Source: Gemmatimonadota bacterium
GTDB taxonomy: Bacteria > Gemmatimonadota > Gemmatimonadetes > Gemmatimonadales > GWC2-71-9
Direction: 5' to 3'
Assembly (NCBI GenBank): GCA_029862935.1
Contig: JAOTWK010000161.1
Location: 1 to 7,622, forward strand
DNA length: 7,622 bases
Part shown: piece after piece, positions 1 to 5,981 of the stretch
Position numbering within the stretch: the first letter of the stretch is position 1
How the letters are laid out: every line of letters begins with the position of its first letter
Notes under the pieces: model-generated
What the model was told of the DNA's origin: nothing
Database searches by the model: none
Seen by the model: only the letters and a program-made list of their open reading frames with translations
Made by a program: the position numbers and the translations under genes

Positions 1-91
1 CGCAGCCTGTTCTACGCTCAGGCAAGACGGTCTCGAGTAGCGCAATACCCTGCAGTTGTGCATGATTCTGCACGCACAAGATCGCCTCCTG

Positions 92-108
92 AGAGTCTAA
101 CTCTTTTT
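92..108 (+). terminator. Weak hairpin followed by T-run
   Basis: AGAGT (92-96) pairs with ACTCT (100-104) across a 3-base loop and is followed by four T (105-108). The layout is that of an intrinsic terminator, but the stem is only 5 bp and AT-rich, so it would be weak. It could end a gene lying upstream of the window. Confidence 0.25.
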
Positions 109-119
109 AAATCAACAAG

Positions 120-148
120 TTGAGTACTGGCACGCTTCTGGATATTAC
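120..148 (+). promoter_or_regulatory. Candidate sigma-70 type promoter
   Basis: TTGAGT (120-125) and TATTAC (143-148) each match 4 of 6 consensus bases and are separated by exactly 17 bases, in a locally AT-rich stretch. Transcription would start near 155, before the ATG at 175 and ahead of the pilin operon. The same DNA contains CTGGCACG (127-134), a perfect sigma-54 -24 element, but the -12 half is poor. This is a visual match only. Confidence 0.35.
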
Positions 149-174
149 TGGGGGCAGACTGGGAGAGCGACTTC

Positions 175-360
175 ATGAACAGGCGTGGATTCGCACTGAT
201 CGGGGTCATCGCCATCGGGGTGGTGGCAGAAGCGCGCGTCGGCGCGAGGGGCTGTGGAGACTACACTCCAAGTTACGGCGGACCTCACGCAAGTCGTGGA
301 GCATCAAACACTTGCGGGCGGCATTGTCGGGGTTCAATATTGCCTCGGTTCATTCGGTGA
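175..360 (+). pseudogene. Short ORF with prepilin-like N-terminus, probably a frameshifted remnant
   Basis: The 61-codon ORF starts at an ATG preceded by GGGAG (161-165) at 9 bases. It begins MNRRGFALIGVIAIGVV, which resembles a type IV prepilin leader: basic residues, a Gly-Phe cleavage site, then a hydrophobic run. Residue +5 after the cleavage point is Gly rather than the usual Glu; ggg differs from gag by one base. The hydrophobic run stops after about 12 residues, much shorter than a pilin helix, and the rest is rich in Cys, Gly and Arg with relaxed third positions. From about 245 the +1 shifted frame reads more like a protein (ETTLQVTADLTQVV), so one indel near 240-255 could have split a larger gene. 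The position just ahead of four prepilin genes favours a decayed or misassembled pilin gene. It could also be a chance ORF. Confidence 0.3.
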
Positions 361-426
361 CCAAGTGTGCGGTCCATGCGCCGCCACTGCCCTAGATTCG
401 GAATTGGAGGCGTGCGCCGAAACCAG

Positions 427-473
427 GCCCGGACCGCCGGGCGATCATCCGGAGAGGCAGAAACCGGTCGCCC
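427..473 (+). other. Two mutually exclusive hairpins in the leader of the pilin operon
   Basis: GCCCGG (427-432) pairs perfectly with CCGGGC (437-442) around a 4-base loop. Alternatively GGGCGA (439-444) pairs with TCGCCC (468-473), enclosing a second stem CCGG (449-452) / CCGG (464-467), with TCAT bulged on the 5' side and an 11-base loop. Bases 439-442 are used in both, so only one can form at a time. No known riboswitch consensus was recognised. The structures end 45 bases before the GTG at 519. Confidence 0.35.
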
Positions 474-508
474 TGTTTGGCGGTGAGACGCGCAGGGACA
501 TCGAGATT

Positions 509-512
509 GGAG
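509..512 (+). promoter_or_regulatory. Ribosome binding site deciding the GTG start at 519
   Basis: GGAG stands 6 bases before the GTG at 519. The other in-frame starts (TTG 477, GTG 483, TTG 507) have no comparable site, and starting at 519 gives a leader of normal length for a prepilin. Confidence 0.6.
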
Positions 513-518
513 TCAGCG

Positions 519-1097
519 GTGCAAGGTCAACTGCCAAAGCGATCGACCGACCGCGGGGTGACGATTATCGAGCTCCTGATCGTCATTGCCATCATCGGAG
601 TCCTGGTGACCTTGGCCCTGCCGAAGATCAGCGTTGCCAGGTACAAGATGAACACCGGCATGCGCATCGTCGGCACCGGCCTGCTCACCGCCCAGCGGAG
701 GGCGGTATCGGCCCAGCACGACGTGATCGTCACATTCAACCCGACGACGCACGTCATCAACGTGATCGAGGACGCGAACAACAACGGGAAACGGGACGCG
801 GGTGAGCGGAGCCGAGCCATCTCGCAAGGCGAGGGCGTGCTCATCGGGCGGGGGGCGACGCCGGGGCACGCCGTAGGTCTCGGCCCAGTAACATTTACCC
901 GGACGGTCGGTGGGCTCCCTGCTGTCACGTTCCACCGTAACGGAAGTGCGAGCGAGTATGGCGGGGTCTACCTGACGTCCCGGCGTGCCATCCAAACCGG
1001 CTCGCATGTGGAAGACACTCGACTCATCGTCGTCGAGCGTTCCACAGGTCGCGTGTCGTGGTTCAACTACGCGACCCAGTGGAACCGGGGGTTCTAA
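519..1097 (+). CDS. GspH/FimT-like type IV prepilin
   Basis: This 192-residue protein is a minor pilin or pseudopilin, made as a precursor, cleaved by the prepilin peptidase and assembled from the inner membrane into a pilus or pseudopilus. The leader is 13 residues and ends DRG. The mature protein starts VTIIELLIVIAIIG, with Glu at +5 (E18), the residue that pairs with the neighbouring subunit's N-terminus, and a helix running to about residue 37. The C-terminal half contains VTFHRNGSASEYGG (residues 136-149), which fits the GspH/FimT beta domain pattern of Phe-x-x-x-Gly followed by Gly. Residues 85-96 read DANNNGKRDAGE, a calcium-loop-like motif placed between beta strands. The start is a GTG with GGAG 6 bases upstream; longer versions from TTG 477 are less likely. 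The stop codon TAA shares one base with the ATG of the next gene (TAATG), so the two are probably translationally coupled. In type IV pilus systems such proteins help start assembly or bind DNA (FimT); which applies here is unknown. Confidence 0.88.
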   Translation: MQGQLPKRSTDRGVTIIELLIVIAIIGVLVTLALPKISVARYKMNTGMRIVGTGLLTAQRRAVSAQHDVIVTFNPTTHVINVIEDANNNGKRDAGERSRAISQGEGVLIGRGATPGHAVGLGPVTFTRTVGGLPAVTFHRNGSASEYGGVYLTSRRAIQTGSHVEDTRLIVVERSTGRVSWFNYATQWNRGF

Positions 1098-1477
1098 TGC
1101 CAAACGATCGTGGCTTCACACTGATCGAGCTCCTCATGGCGCTCGGGATTCTGACCGCCGTGCTCATGGCTCTCGGTGTGGCGTCGGGTCACTTCATTCG
1201 TGAGGCAACGTTGACGGAGCGACGCACGGCGGCCTTGGAGTTGGCAGACAGTCGCATCGACGAGATTCAGATGTTTCCAGTCTATCCAGCACTCGACACG
1301 GCGTTCGCGGGGTCGGAGACCGGGTTCGCCACGCTCTCCGGCTACATCCGGACTACCGCCATTACGCACGTTGGGGGTCTGGGACAGAAGAACGACTACA
1401 AGAGGATCACGGTGACCGTCATCGGTCCGGGCGTGAACCCTCCTGTGTCGCGGACGATCACCGTGGCGGCACCATGA
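1097..1477 (+). CDS. PilV-like type IV prepilin
   Basis: This 126-residue minor pilin starts MPNDRGFTLIELLMALGIL. The 6-residue leader ends in Gly, Phe is at +1 and Glu at +5 (E11), a textbook prepilin peptidase site. The helix is followed by RRTAALELADSRIDEIQ, the pattern found after the helix in PilV and GspI type proteins, then a short beta-rich C-terminal domain ending in a regular strand (KRITVTVIGPG...SRTITVAAP). The ATG at 1097 is chosen over a GTG at 1058 because it gives a standard leader and because it overlaps the previous stop by one base. It has no clear separate ribosome binding site, which fits coupled translation. It overlaps the next gene by four bases (ATGA). No cysteines are present. 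It probably acts with its neighbours as a minor-pilin priming complex; assignment to PilV rather than another minor pilin class rests on operon order and the post-helix motif. Confidence 0.85.
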   Translation: MPNDRGFTLIELLMALGILTAVLMALGVASGHFIREATLTERRTAALELADSRIDEIQMFPVYPALDTAFAGSETGFATLSGYIRTTAITHVGGLGQKNDYKRITVTVIGPGVNPPVSRTITVAAP

Positions 1478-2652
1478 CAACCATTGACCGACGCTCCACC
1501 ACGGGCGGCGTGACCCTCGTCGAGATGTTGATCGCGTTGACCATCTTTGGCGTCATCACGACGGCAGCTTTTGCAGCACTTCAATCGCAAGGCCGCGCCT
1601 TCCGCGTCGGCGCGGAGAAGATGGACCTGCTGCAGAACGTCAAGTACGCGGCGGACGCGATCGAGCGGAACGTCCGCACCGCGGGTGCCAACCTGCCGGA
1701 CGAGCAGCCGTTCTTGGTTTACGCAGATGTGGACGTGATCGCATTTAACGGGGACTACGCGACCAACGTGGCGAACGACCCGTGGGCCGTGTACTTCGAC
1801 CCCGATGCCCCCAATGGGTCGGTTACGGCACTCACCCAAGCGCAAAATATCACAATTCCACATTCGACCTTCAGTTACCCGGACACGTCGTATCAGGGGA
1901 CTGGCGCCTTCGGAAACTCGCCGGCCGAGACGATCGTGTTCTTTCTCGATCCGGATTCATCGACTTCACGGTCGGACGACTTCGCGCTGTATCGCCAGGT
2001 CAATCGAGACCGACCGGAGCTGGTTGCTCGCAATCTGATGCAGGTCGGTTCGCTGCCATTCTTCGAGTACTTCCGTGTCCAACAGCCGCCGAGCGCTCCG
2101 GTGCAAGTCGTGCAGGTGCCGACCGGGAGCCTCCCACTGAGCCACGCGGTGTCAATTCACGGCTCCGTCGCCGACACGGCTGCATTCGCCGTCATCGATA
2201 GCGTGCGTGGACTCCGCATCAACATCACGACCAACAACGGGCGTGAAGGGACGGCGGAGCGGGTGCGGTCGCTGACCAAGATGATTCGGATGCCGAACGC
2301 CGGGTTGGCCGTCAAGCTCTCCTGCGGTGATGAGCCGATCCTGGGCACGACGCTCACGGCTGCGGCGGACACACTCGTCGATGGATCGTGGGTGGTGAAG
2401 CTCACCTGGGGCGCCGCGGTCGACGAGCTTGCCGGTGAGCAGGATGTGGCGCGCTACGTGCTGTGGCGGCGGCCCGCGGCTGCCGTGATTTGGGGTGATC
2501 CGTACCTCAGCGTTCCCGCCGGCGACACGACGTACGTGTACGAAGATCTCAACGTGCAGTCAGGCTTTCAGTACATCTACGCGTTGGCCGCGCAGGACTG
2601 TACGCCAAGCCTGTCGTCCATGGTGACATCGGCCACGGTTGCGGTGCCATGA
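1474..2652 (+). CDS. PilW-like type IV prepilin with FN3-like C-terminal domain
   Basis: This 392-residue prepilin has a leader ending TTGG and a mature start VTLVEMLIALTIFGVITTAAF, with Glu at +5 (E17). After the helix, residues about 45-75 (EKMDLLQNVKYAADAIERNVRTAG) match the PilW/GspJ pattern, an amphipathic stretch ending in R-x-A-G-x-N. The middle is a beta-rich pilin domain. From about residue 280 to the end there is a separate module with WVVKLTWGAA, VARYVLWRR, TTYVYEDLNV and FQYIYALAAQD. This is the strand and Trp/Tyr pattern of a fibronectin type III domain (W-x-x-x and Y-x-Y-x-x-x-A). Cys284 and Cys376 bracket this module and could form a disulfide. PilW and GspJ proteins are usually shorter and lack such a domain, so it probably works as an exposed binding or spacer domain near the pilus tip. 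The ATG overlaps the previous stop (ATGA). The next gene starts 13 bases after this stop. Confidence 0.85.
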   Translation: MTTIDRRSTTGGVTLVEMLIALTIFGVITTAAFAALQSQGRAFRVGAEKMDLLQNVKYAADAIERNVRTAGANLPDEQPFLVYADVDVIAFNGDYATNVANDPWAVYFDPDAPNGSVTALTQAQNITIPHSTFSYPDTSYQGTGAFGNSPAETIVFFLDPDSSTSRSDDFALYRQVNRDRPELVARNLMQVGSLPFFEYFRVQQPPSAPVQVVQVPTGSLPLSHAVSIHGSVADTAAFAVIDSVRGLRINITTNNGREGTAERVRSLTKMIRMPNAGLAVKLSCGDEPILGTTLTAAADTLVDGSWVVKLTWGAAVDELAGEQDVARYVLWRRPAAAVIWGDPYLSVPAGDTTYVYEDLNVQSGFQYIYALAAQDCTPSLSSMVTSATVAVP

Positions 2653-2656
2653 CCTC

Positions 2657-2661
2657 GGAGG
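2657..2661 (+). promoter_or_regulatory. Ribosome binding site deciding the ATG start at 2666
   Basis: GGAGG stands 4 bases before the ATG at 2666. The in-frame GTG at 2639 lies inside the end of the previous gene and would add nine residues with no leader character. Confidence 0.65.
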
Positions 2662-2665
2662 ATGC

Positions 2666-4414
2666 ATGTATATCACGCAAAAGCTGAGCGACGAACGCGG
2701 GATTGCCCTGGTCATTGCAATCCTGATCACGATCGTGGTGGCGGCGGTGGTGGCGGGGGCATACGTGCTGGGCGGGACCACCGGGGTGATCGGCCGCTAC
2801 AATGAGCGCCTGAGCAACCTCGAATCGATCGCTGAGGCCGGGATCGAGGAAGGTCGGTCCGCGATCAATGGAGACAAGACTCTATACCCCGACAGTGCCT
2901 TCAACACGCTGGAGAACGCGGTACCGGTGATCGATGCGAATGGTAACCCGATTCCGAACGTGAGGCGTACCACGTACGTGGGCCCGACCGGCATTACGAC
3001 CGGCCAGTACGGTGTGTTCGGCTCGATCGTCTCGGTCGCCGAAGACGATTTCGGGAATCGTGTGGTCCGCCGCGGCGAGGTGAGTCAGGAGAGCTTCGCC
3101 AAGTACGCGTACTTCACCACGATCGAAGGAAACATCTGGTTCGCGAGCGGCGACCAGATCTGGGGACCGGTGCACTCCAACGATCGGATACGGATCTACA
3201 GCACGGGGGCGACGTTCCACGACGACGTGACGACCGGGGAAGACATCTACCAGCCCTGGTTCGGAACGTTCAACCAAGGGTACACGGAGTGGGCACCCAC
3301 GATTCCAATGCCGAGCACGGCCGACCTGAACAAGCTCAAGGTCCAGGGACTCGCGGGGAACACCGCGTTCGTGGGTAACACCTCGGGCGGACACGGTGAG
3401 GGCACGACGCGGATCGAGTTTGTCGCCATCGACCTCAACGCCGACGGCGACGCCACCGACGCCAACGAAGGGTTCATTCGGGTCTATCAGCAGCTGAGCG
3501 ACGCGGACTGGGTGTCCGGCGAAGTCGACAGCTATAGCTCCAAGTACATGGAAAGAGCAAAGAACTGCGGTGACTGGGCAGGAGGAACCTGGCTTGCTGC
3601 CGACGATCATCCGGGCGTGGCTCCGCACGACCACACCTGGCTCGCGTCGGTGACGAGTGCAACTCGCCGCTGCTATCTTGGCGGCGCTGACGAGATCTGG
3701 GGAGGCTTCGTTGCGGGGCCGGACGTCATGGGCGGCCAGTGGCTCCCATGGCCGGGGGCGATCAGCCCACTCCTCGGGGCGCGCGCGGACTCGGCCTACC
3801 TCTTCCCGATCACGCGGGCCCTCAACCCGAACTTCAAGGGTGTGATCTTCGTCGAGGGGAAAGTCGTGCTGAGCGGGACGCTACGGGGTGATGTCACCGT
3901 CGCCGCAACCGACGACATCATCATCGGCGACGACATCCGGTACGCCACTGACCCGGGGCTGGGAACCTGTCAGGACATGCTGGGGATGTTCAGCGGCCAT
4001 GACATTGTGATTGCCGACAACCCCCTCAACGCGCCGTGGCGGCCGGAAAGCGGCTATGACTACCGGACGTACGACGAGACGACCGGCGAGTTCATTCACG
4101 GCGTGGTGCTGGCCCTCAACATCTTCACAGCCGAGAACTACAACAGCGGGTCCAACAACGACGAGTTCTGCCAGGGAAGCCAGGCCGGGCGTGGGTGCAT
4201 CTTCCTGACCGGGGGGATAATCCAGAAACAGCGGGGCGCGGTGGGCCTCACATCAGGCTACGGGTATGTGAAGCGGTATTCCTATGACCGCTGTGTGCTC
4301 GCGGATCCACCACCCTACTTCCCGACAACGGGACACTTCACACGGGGCCGCGTCTTCGAGATCGACCCGACGGGCTTCGACGCGACCCAATTCTATCAGT
4401 TGCTCACGCCGTAA
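2666..4414 (+). CDS. Large PilX-like / DUF4900-like pilus assembly protein
   Basis: This 582-residue protein begins MYITQKLSDERGIALVIAIL, with a prepilin-like Gly12 cleavage site and a hydrophobic helix over residues 13-37. Position +5 after the cleavage is Ile, not Glu, as in PilX/GspK class tip subunits. The following GRYNERLSNLESIAEAGIEEG (about residues 43-63) is the standard PilX N-terminal pattern ending in an A-E-A-G-I-E box. Residues 144-173 contain FAKYAYF and IWGPVHSND, matching what I recall of the DUF4900 family found with PilX. Residues 256-268 read DLNADGDATDANE, a calcium-loop-like motif. From about 392 a beta-rich section (GVIFVEGKVVLSGTLRGDV, then repeated short D/I/G strands) looks like a solenoid or polymer-forming fold. 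There are six cysteines, all after the N-terminal half, enough for three disulfides. It is the last gene of the operon and probably caps the minor-pilin complex. It is much longer than PilX (about 200 residues), so the exact role of the C-terminal part is unknown. Confidence 0.8.
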   Translation: MYITQKLSDERGIALVIAILITIVVAAVVAGAYVLGGTTGVIGRYNERLSNLESIAEAGIEEGRSAINGDKTLYPDSAFNTLENAVPVIDANGNPIPNVRRTTYVGPTGITTGQYGVFGSIVSVAEDDFGNRVVRRGEVSQESFAKYAYFTTIEGNIWFASGDQIWGPVHSNDRIRIYSTGATFHDDVTTGEDIYQPWFGTFNQGYTEWAPTIPMPSTADLNKLKVQGLAGNTAFVGNTSGGHGEGTTRIEFVAIDLNADGDATDANEGFIRVYQQLSDADWVSGEVDSYSSKYMERAKNCGDWAGGTWLAADDHPGVAPHDHTWLASVTSATRRCYLGGADEIWGGFVAGPDVMGGQWLPWPGAISPLLGARADSAYLFPITRALNPNFKGVIFVEGKVVLSGTLRGDVTVAATDDIIIGDDIRYATDPGLGTCQDMLGMFSGHDIVIADNPLNAPWRPESGYDYRTYDETTGEFIHGVVLALNIFTAENYNSGSNNDEFCQGSQAGRGCIFLTGGIIQKQRGAVGLTSGYGYVKRYSYDRCVLADPPPYFPTTGHFTRGRVFEIDPTGFDATQFYQLLTP

Positions 4415-4417
4415 CCC

Positions 4418-4433
4418 GGGACTCGGATGTCCC
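4418..4433 (+). other. Small hairpin just after the pilin operon
   Basis: GGGAC (4418-4422) pairs with GTCCC (4429-4433) around a 6-base loop, three bases after the last pilin stop codon. It may help protect the 3' end of the mRNA or assist the larger stem-loop that follows. Confidence 0.3.
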
Positions 4434-4441
4434 TGGCACCC

Positions 4442-4478
4442 AACGACGCCCCCGGGTCCGATGACTGGGGGCGTCGTT
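4442..4478 (+). terminator. Strong stem-loop closing the pilin operon
   Basis: AACGACGCCCCC (4442-4453) pairs perfectly with GGGGGCGTCGTT (4467-4478) over 12 bp, with a 13-base loop. It lies 27 bases after the last pilin stop codon and before the next gene. There is no long T-run after it, only TT at the end of the arm followed by CCCTATCT, so release may be inefficient or need Rho. Because the arms are symmetric it could also work on the minus strand, where an AA-rich 5' flank would become TT. Confidence 0.6.
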
Positions 4479-4554
4479 CCCTATCTGCTGGAACCCCTTC
4501 CCCCACCAAGACTTGCGCCCGACACCCCTAATCTCCTATCGTGCCGACCATCCA

Positions 4555-4574
4555 CGACGGCCGTCCGGCCGTCG
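4555..4574 (+). other. Hairpin in the leader of the aminotransferase gene
   Basis: CGACGGCC (4555-4562) pairs perfectly with GGCCGTCG (4567-4574) around the loop GTCC. It lies 29 bases before the GTG start at 4604 and has no T-run. It may be a leader structure affecting translation or mRNA stability. If translation instead starts at the GTG at 4541, this DNA is coding and the symmetry is incidental. Confidence 0.4.
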
Positions 4575-4590
4575 GGATCGAACTCGGGAT

Positions 4591-4595
4591 GGGAG
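4591..4595 (+). promoter_or_regulatory. Ribosome binding site deciding the GTG start at 4604
   Basis: GGGAG stands 8 bases before the GTG at 4604. The alternatives GTG 4541 and ATG 4589 have no good site upstream, and the residues they add are not typical of the family. Confidence 0.5.
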
Positions 4596-4603
4596 TTGCC
4601 GCT

Positions 4604-5980
4604 GTGCCCCAGCGCTTCAAGCCGATCCGCTTTTCCCGGGCCGGGATCCGCGGGCTCCGGGCCTCCGCCACCCTCAGCATCAACGACCGGGTCCGTGACC
4701 TCTGGGCCGCCGGAAAGAACGTGTATCACCTGGCATTCGGGGAGTCCCGCTTCCCGGTGCACCCCAAGGTGGCCGAGGCCCTGGCGTCGAGCGCCCAGCG
4801 GCGGAGCTACCTCCCCGCGCTCGGCCTCCCGGAGTTGCGTCGCACCATCGCCGAGTACTACCGGGCGAAATTCGGCATCGACGCGGCGCCGGAGCAGGTC
4901 GTTGTGGGACCTGGGAGCAAGTCGCTCATCTTCTCGTGTATGCTGGCGCTGGGCGAGGAAGTCATCCTGCCCCAGCCCTCCTGGGTCTCCTACGGGCCGC
5001 AGGCCCACCTCATGGGGAAGCCGGTCACATACGTACCCACCCGTCCCGAGATGAACTACGAGCTCGAGCTGAACGTGCTGGGGCACCGCATCGAGGAGGA
5101 ACGGGCCGCGTGGGGTAACCCCGAGGTTTTCATCGTCAACAGCCCGAAGAACCCGACCGGCACCATGATGCACCCGGAAAAGGTCGAAGCGCTCGCGCAC
5201 TTCGCCCGTGAGCACGAGTTGATGGTGCTGAGTGACGAGATCTATGCAATGACCGCGTTCGGCGCGATTCCCCACGTCTCCATGGCCCGGCACTATCCCG
5301 AGGGGACCGTCGTATTCGGTGGGCTCAGCAAACACCTGAGCTTGGGAGGCTGGCGGTTCGGCACCGCGGTGTTGCCGAACTGGAGTGCCGGAAAGCGCCT
5401 TGCTCACGCGATCGAGAACATCGCGGCCAACATCTGGACGTGTGTCGCAGCGCCAGTCCAGTACGCTGCCCTGGCAGCGTACTCCAACGATCCGGACATC
5501 GAGGAGTACATCCAGCTCTGCACCCGAATGCATGGAGCACGAACCCGTTTCCTGTTTCACACCATGGAGCGCCTCGGCATCCCGTGCGTCGAGCCTGCCG
5601 GAGCGTTCTACGTGTACCCTTGCTTCAGGAAATGGCACGAGCAGCTCAGCGCACGGGGTATTCACACCGATGAAGAGTTGGCGCTGTTCCTGCTGGAACG
5701 CTACGAGCTCGCGACCTTGCCAGGCTCGGCGTTTCATTCAGCCCAGGAGTTTTGTCTCAGGGTCTCCTCGAGCTACATCGACGCATCGACCGACGAATGC
5801 GCCGAGACGCTGCTGGCGGCATTCCGTGCAGATCCCGATCCCGACCGGTTCATCGAGCGGCATCACCCGCGGCTGCATCAGGTTGCCGAGCGATTCGGTG
5901 AATTCGTGAGCGATCTGGAAGGCACCGCCGCCCGACGCGCCGCAGCATCGTCCGCCGTTCGAGCCGCGACCGCGCGGTAG
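4604..5980 (+). CDS. Class I/II PLP-dependent aminotransferase
   Basis: This 458-residue protein belongs to fold-type I PLP enzymes that move an amino group between an amino acid and a 2-oxo acid in the cytoplasm. All the signature residues are visible: NSPKNPTG with the conserved Asn183, SDEIYA with Asp211 (binds the pyridine nitrogen) and Tyr214, [14 protein letters not shown] with the Schiff-base Lys243 and Arg251 (binds phosphate), and CLRVSSS with Arg386, which binds the substrate carboxylate. The N-terminal [12 protein letters not shown] is the family's G-E-P-D-like loop, here G-E-S-R. The core ends near residue 405. About 50 further residues follow, ending in an Ala/Arg-rich tail ([17 protein letters not shown]). 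The GTG at 4604 is preferred for its GGGAG site; an ATG at 4589 and a GTG at 4541 are in frame. The stop is one base from the thiolase start, so the two are co-translated. The amino acid substrate cannot be told from the sequence. Confidence 0.88.
   Translation: MPQRFKPIRFSRAGIRGLRASATLSINDRVRDLWAAGKNVYHLAFGESRFPVHPKVAEALASSAQRRSYLPALGLPELRRTIAEYYRAKFGIDAAPEQVVVGPGSKSLIFSCMLALGEEVILPQPSWVSYGPQAHLMGKPVTYVPTRPEMNYELELNVLGHRIEEERAAWGNPEVFIVNSPKNPTGTMMHPEKVEALAHFAREHELMVLSDEIYAMTAFGAIPHVSMARHYPEGTVVFGGLSKHLSLGGWRFGTAVLPNWSAGKRLAHAIENIAANIWTCVAAPVQYAALAAYSNDPDIEEYIQLCTRMHGARTRFLFHTMERLGIPCVEPAGAFYVYPCFRKWHEQLSARGIHTDEELALFLLERYELATLPGSAFHSAQEFCLRVSSSYIDASTDECAETLLAAFRADPDPDRFIERHHPRLHQVAERFGEFVSDLEGTAARRAAASSAVRAATAR
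5460..5483. repeat. Perfect 11-bp inverted repeat inside the aminotransferase gene
   Basis: AGTACGCTGCC (5460-5470) and GGCAGCGTACT (5473-5483) are exact reverse complements separated by CT. The coding reads QYAALAAYS, which is itself nearly palindromic. It could be a protein-binding site or a cruciform, or just follow from the repeated Ala and Tyr codons. Confidence 0.6.
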
Positions 5981-5981
5981 C

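Larger units (their letters stand above)
1..518. other. Upstream region without an intact gene
   Basis: This stretch lies before the first convincing gene. Bases 1-120 are open in one forward frame with a stop at 121-123, and another forward frame stops at 38-40. Either could be the tail of an upstream gene, but there is too little to recognise. A short inverted repeat is visible at 56-61 and 74-79 (TTGTGC / GCACAA). Bases 92-148 hold a terminator-like hairpin and a possible promoter. Bases 175-360 hold a short pilin-like ORF that seems broken. Bases 427-473 hold two competing hairpins. No tRNA, rRNA or CRISPR repeat is apparent. Confidence 0.5.

Noticed and set aside
18..215. Minus-strand frame of 65 codons at the start of the window
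   Set aside because: It has no recognisable motif, covers the probable promoter, and its start lies within the pilin-like ORF.
361..518. Known riboswitch (cyclic di-GMP or cobalamin) before the pilin operon
   Set aside because: GCCACTG at 382-388 and GAAACC at 419-424 looked suggestive, but the other conserved blocks of those riboswitch families could not be found in the right order.
254..805. Open frame of 183 codons ending inside the first pilin gene
   Set aside because: It overlaps the GspH/FimT gene by almost 290 bases in another frame and becomes His/Arg-rich there. Only its first part, up to about 420, might be remnant coding, and it is covered under the damaged pilin entry.
4513..4542. 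Promoter for the aminotransferase operon (TTGCGC with TATCGT)
   Set aside because: The -35 matches only three bases and the spacing is 18, so it is not better than chance in this sequence. A real promoter is likely in this gap but cannot be placed.
4481..5737. Long open frame of 418 codons on the minus strand opposite the aminotransferase
   Set aside because: It mirrors a clear gene with all catalytic motifs on the + strand. Its translation is rich in Arg, Gly and His with no recognisable domain, as expected for antisense of GC-rich coding DNA.
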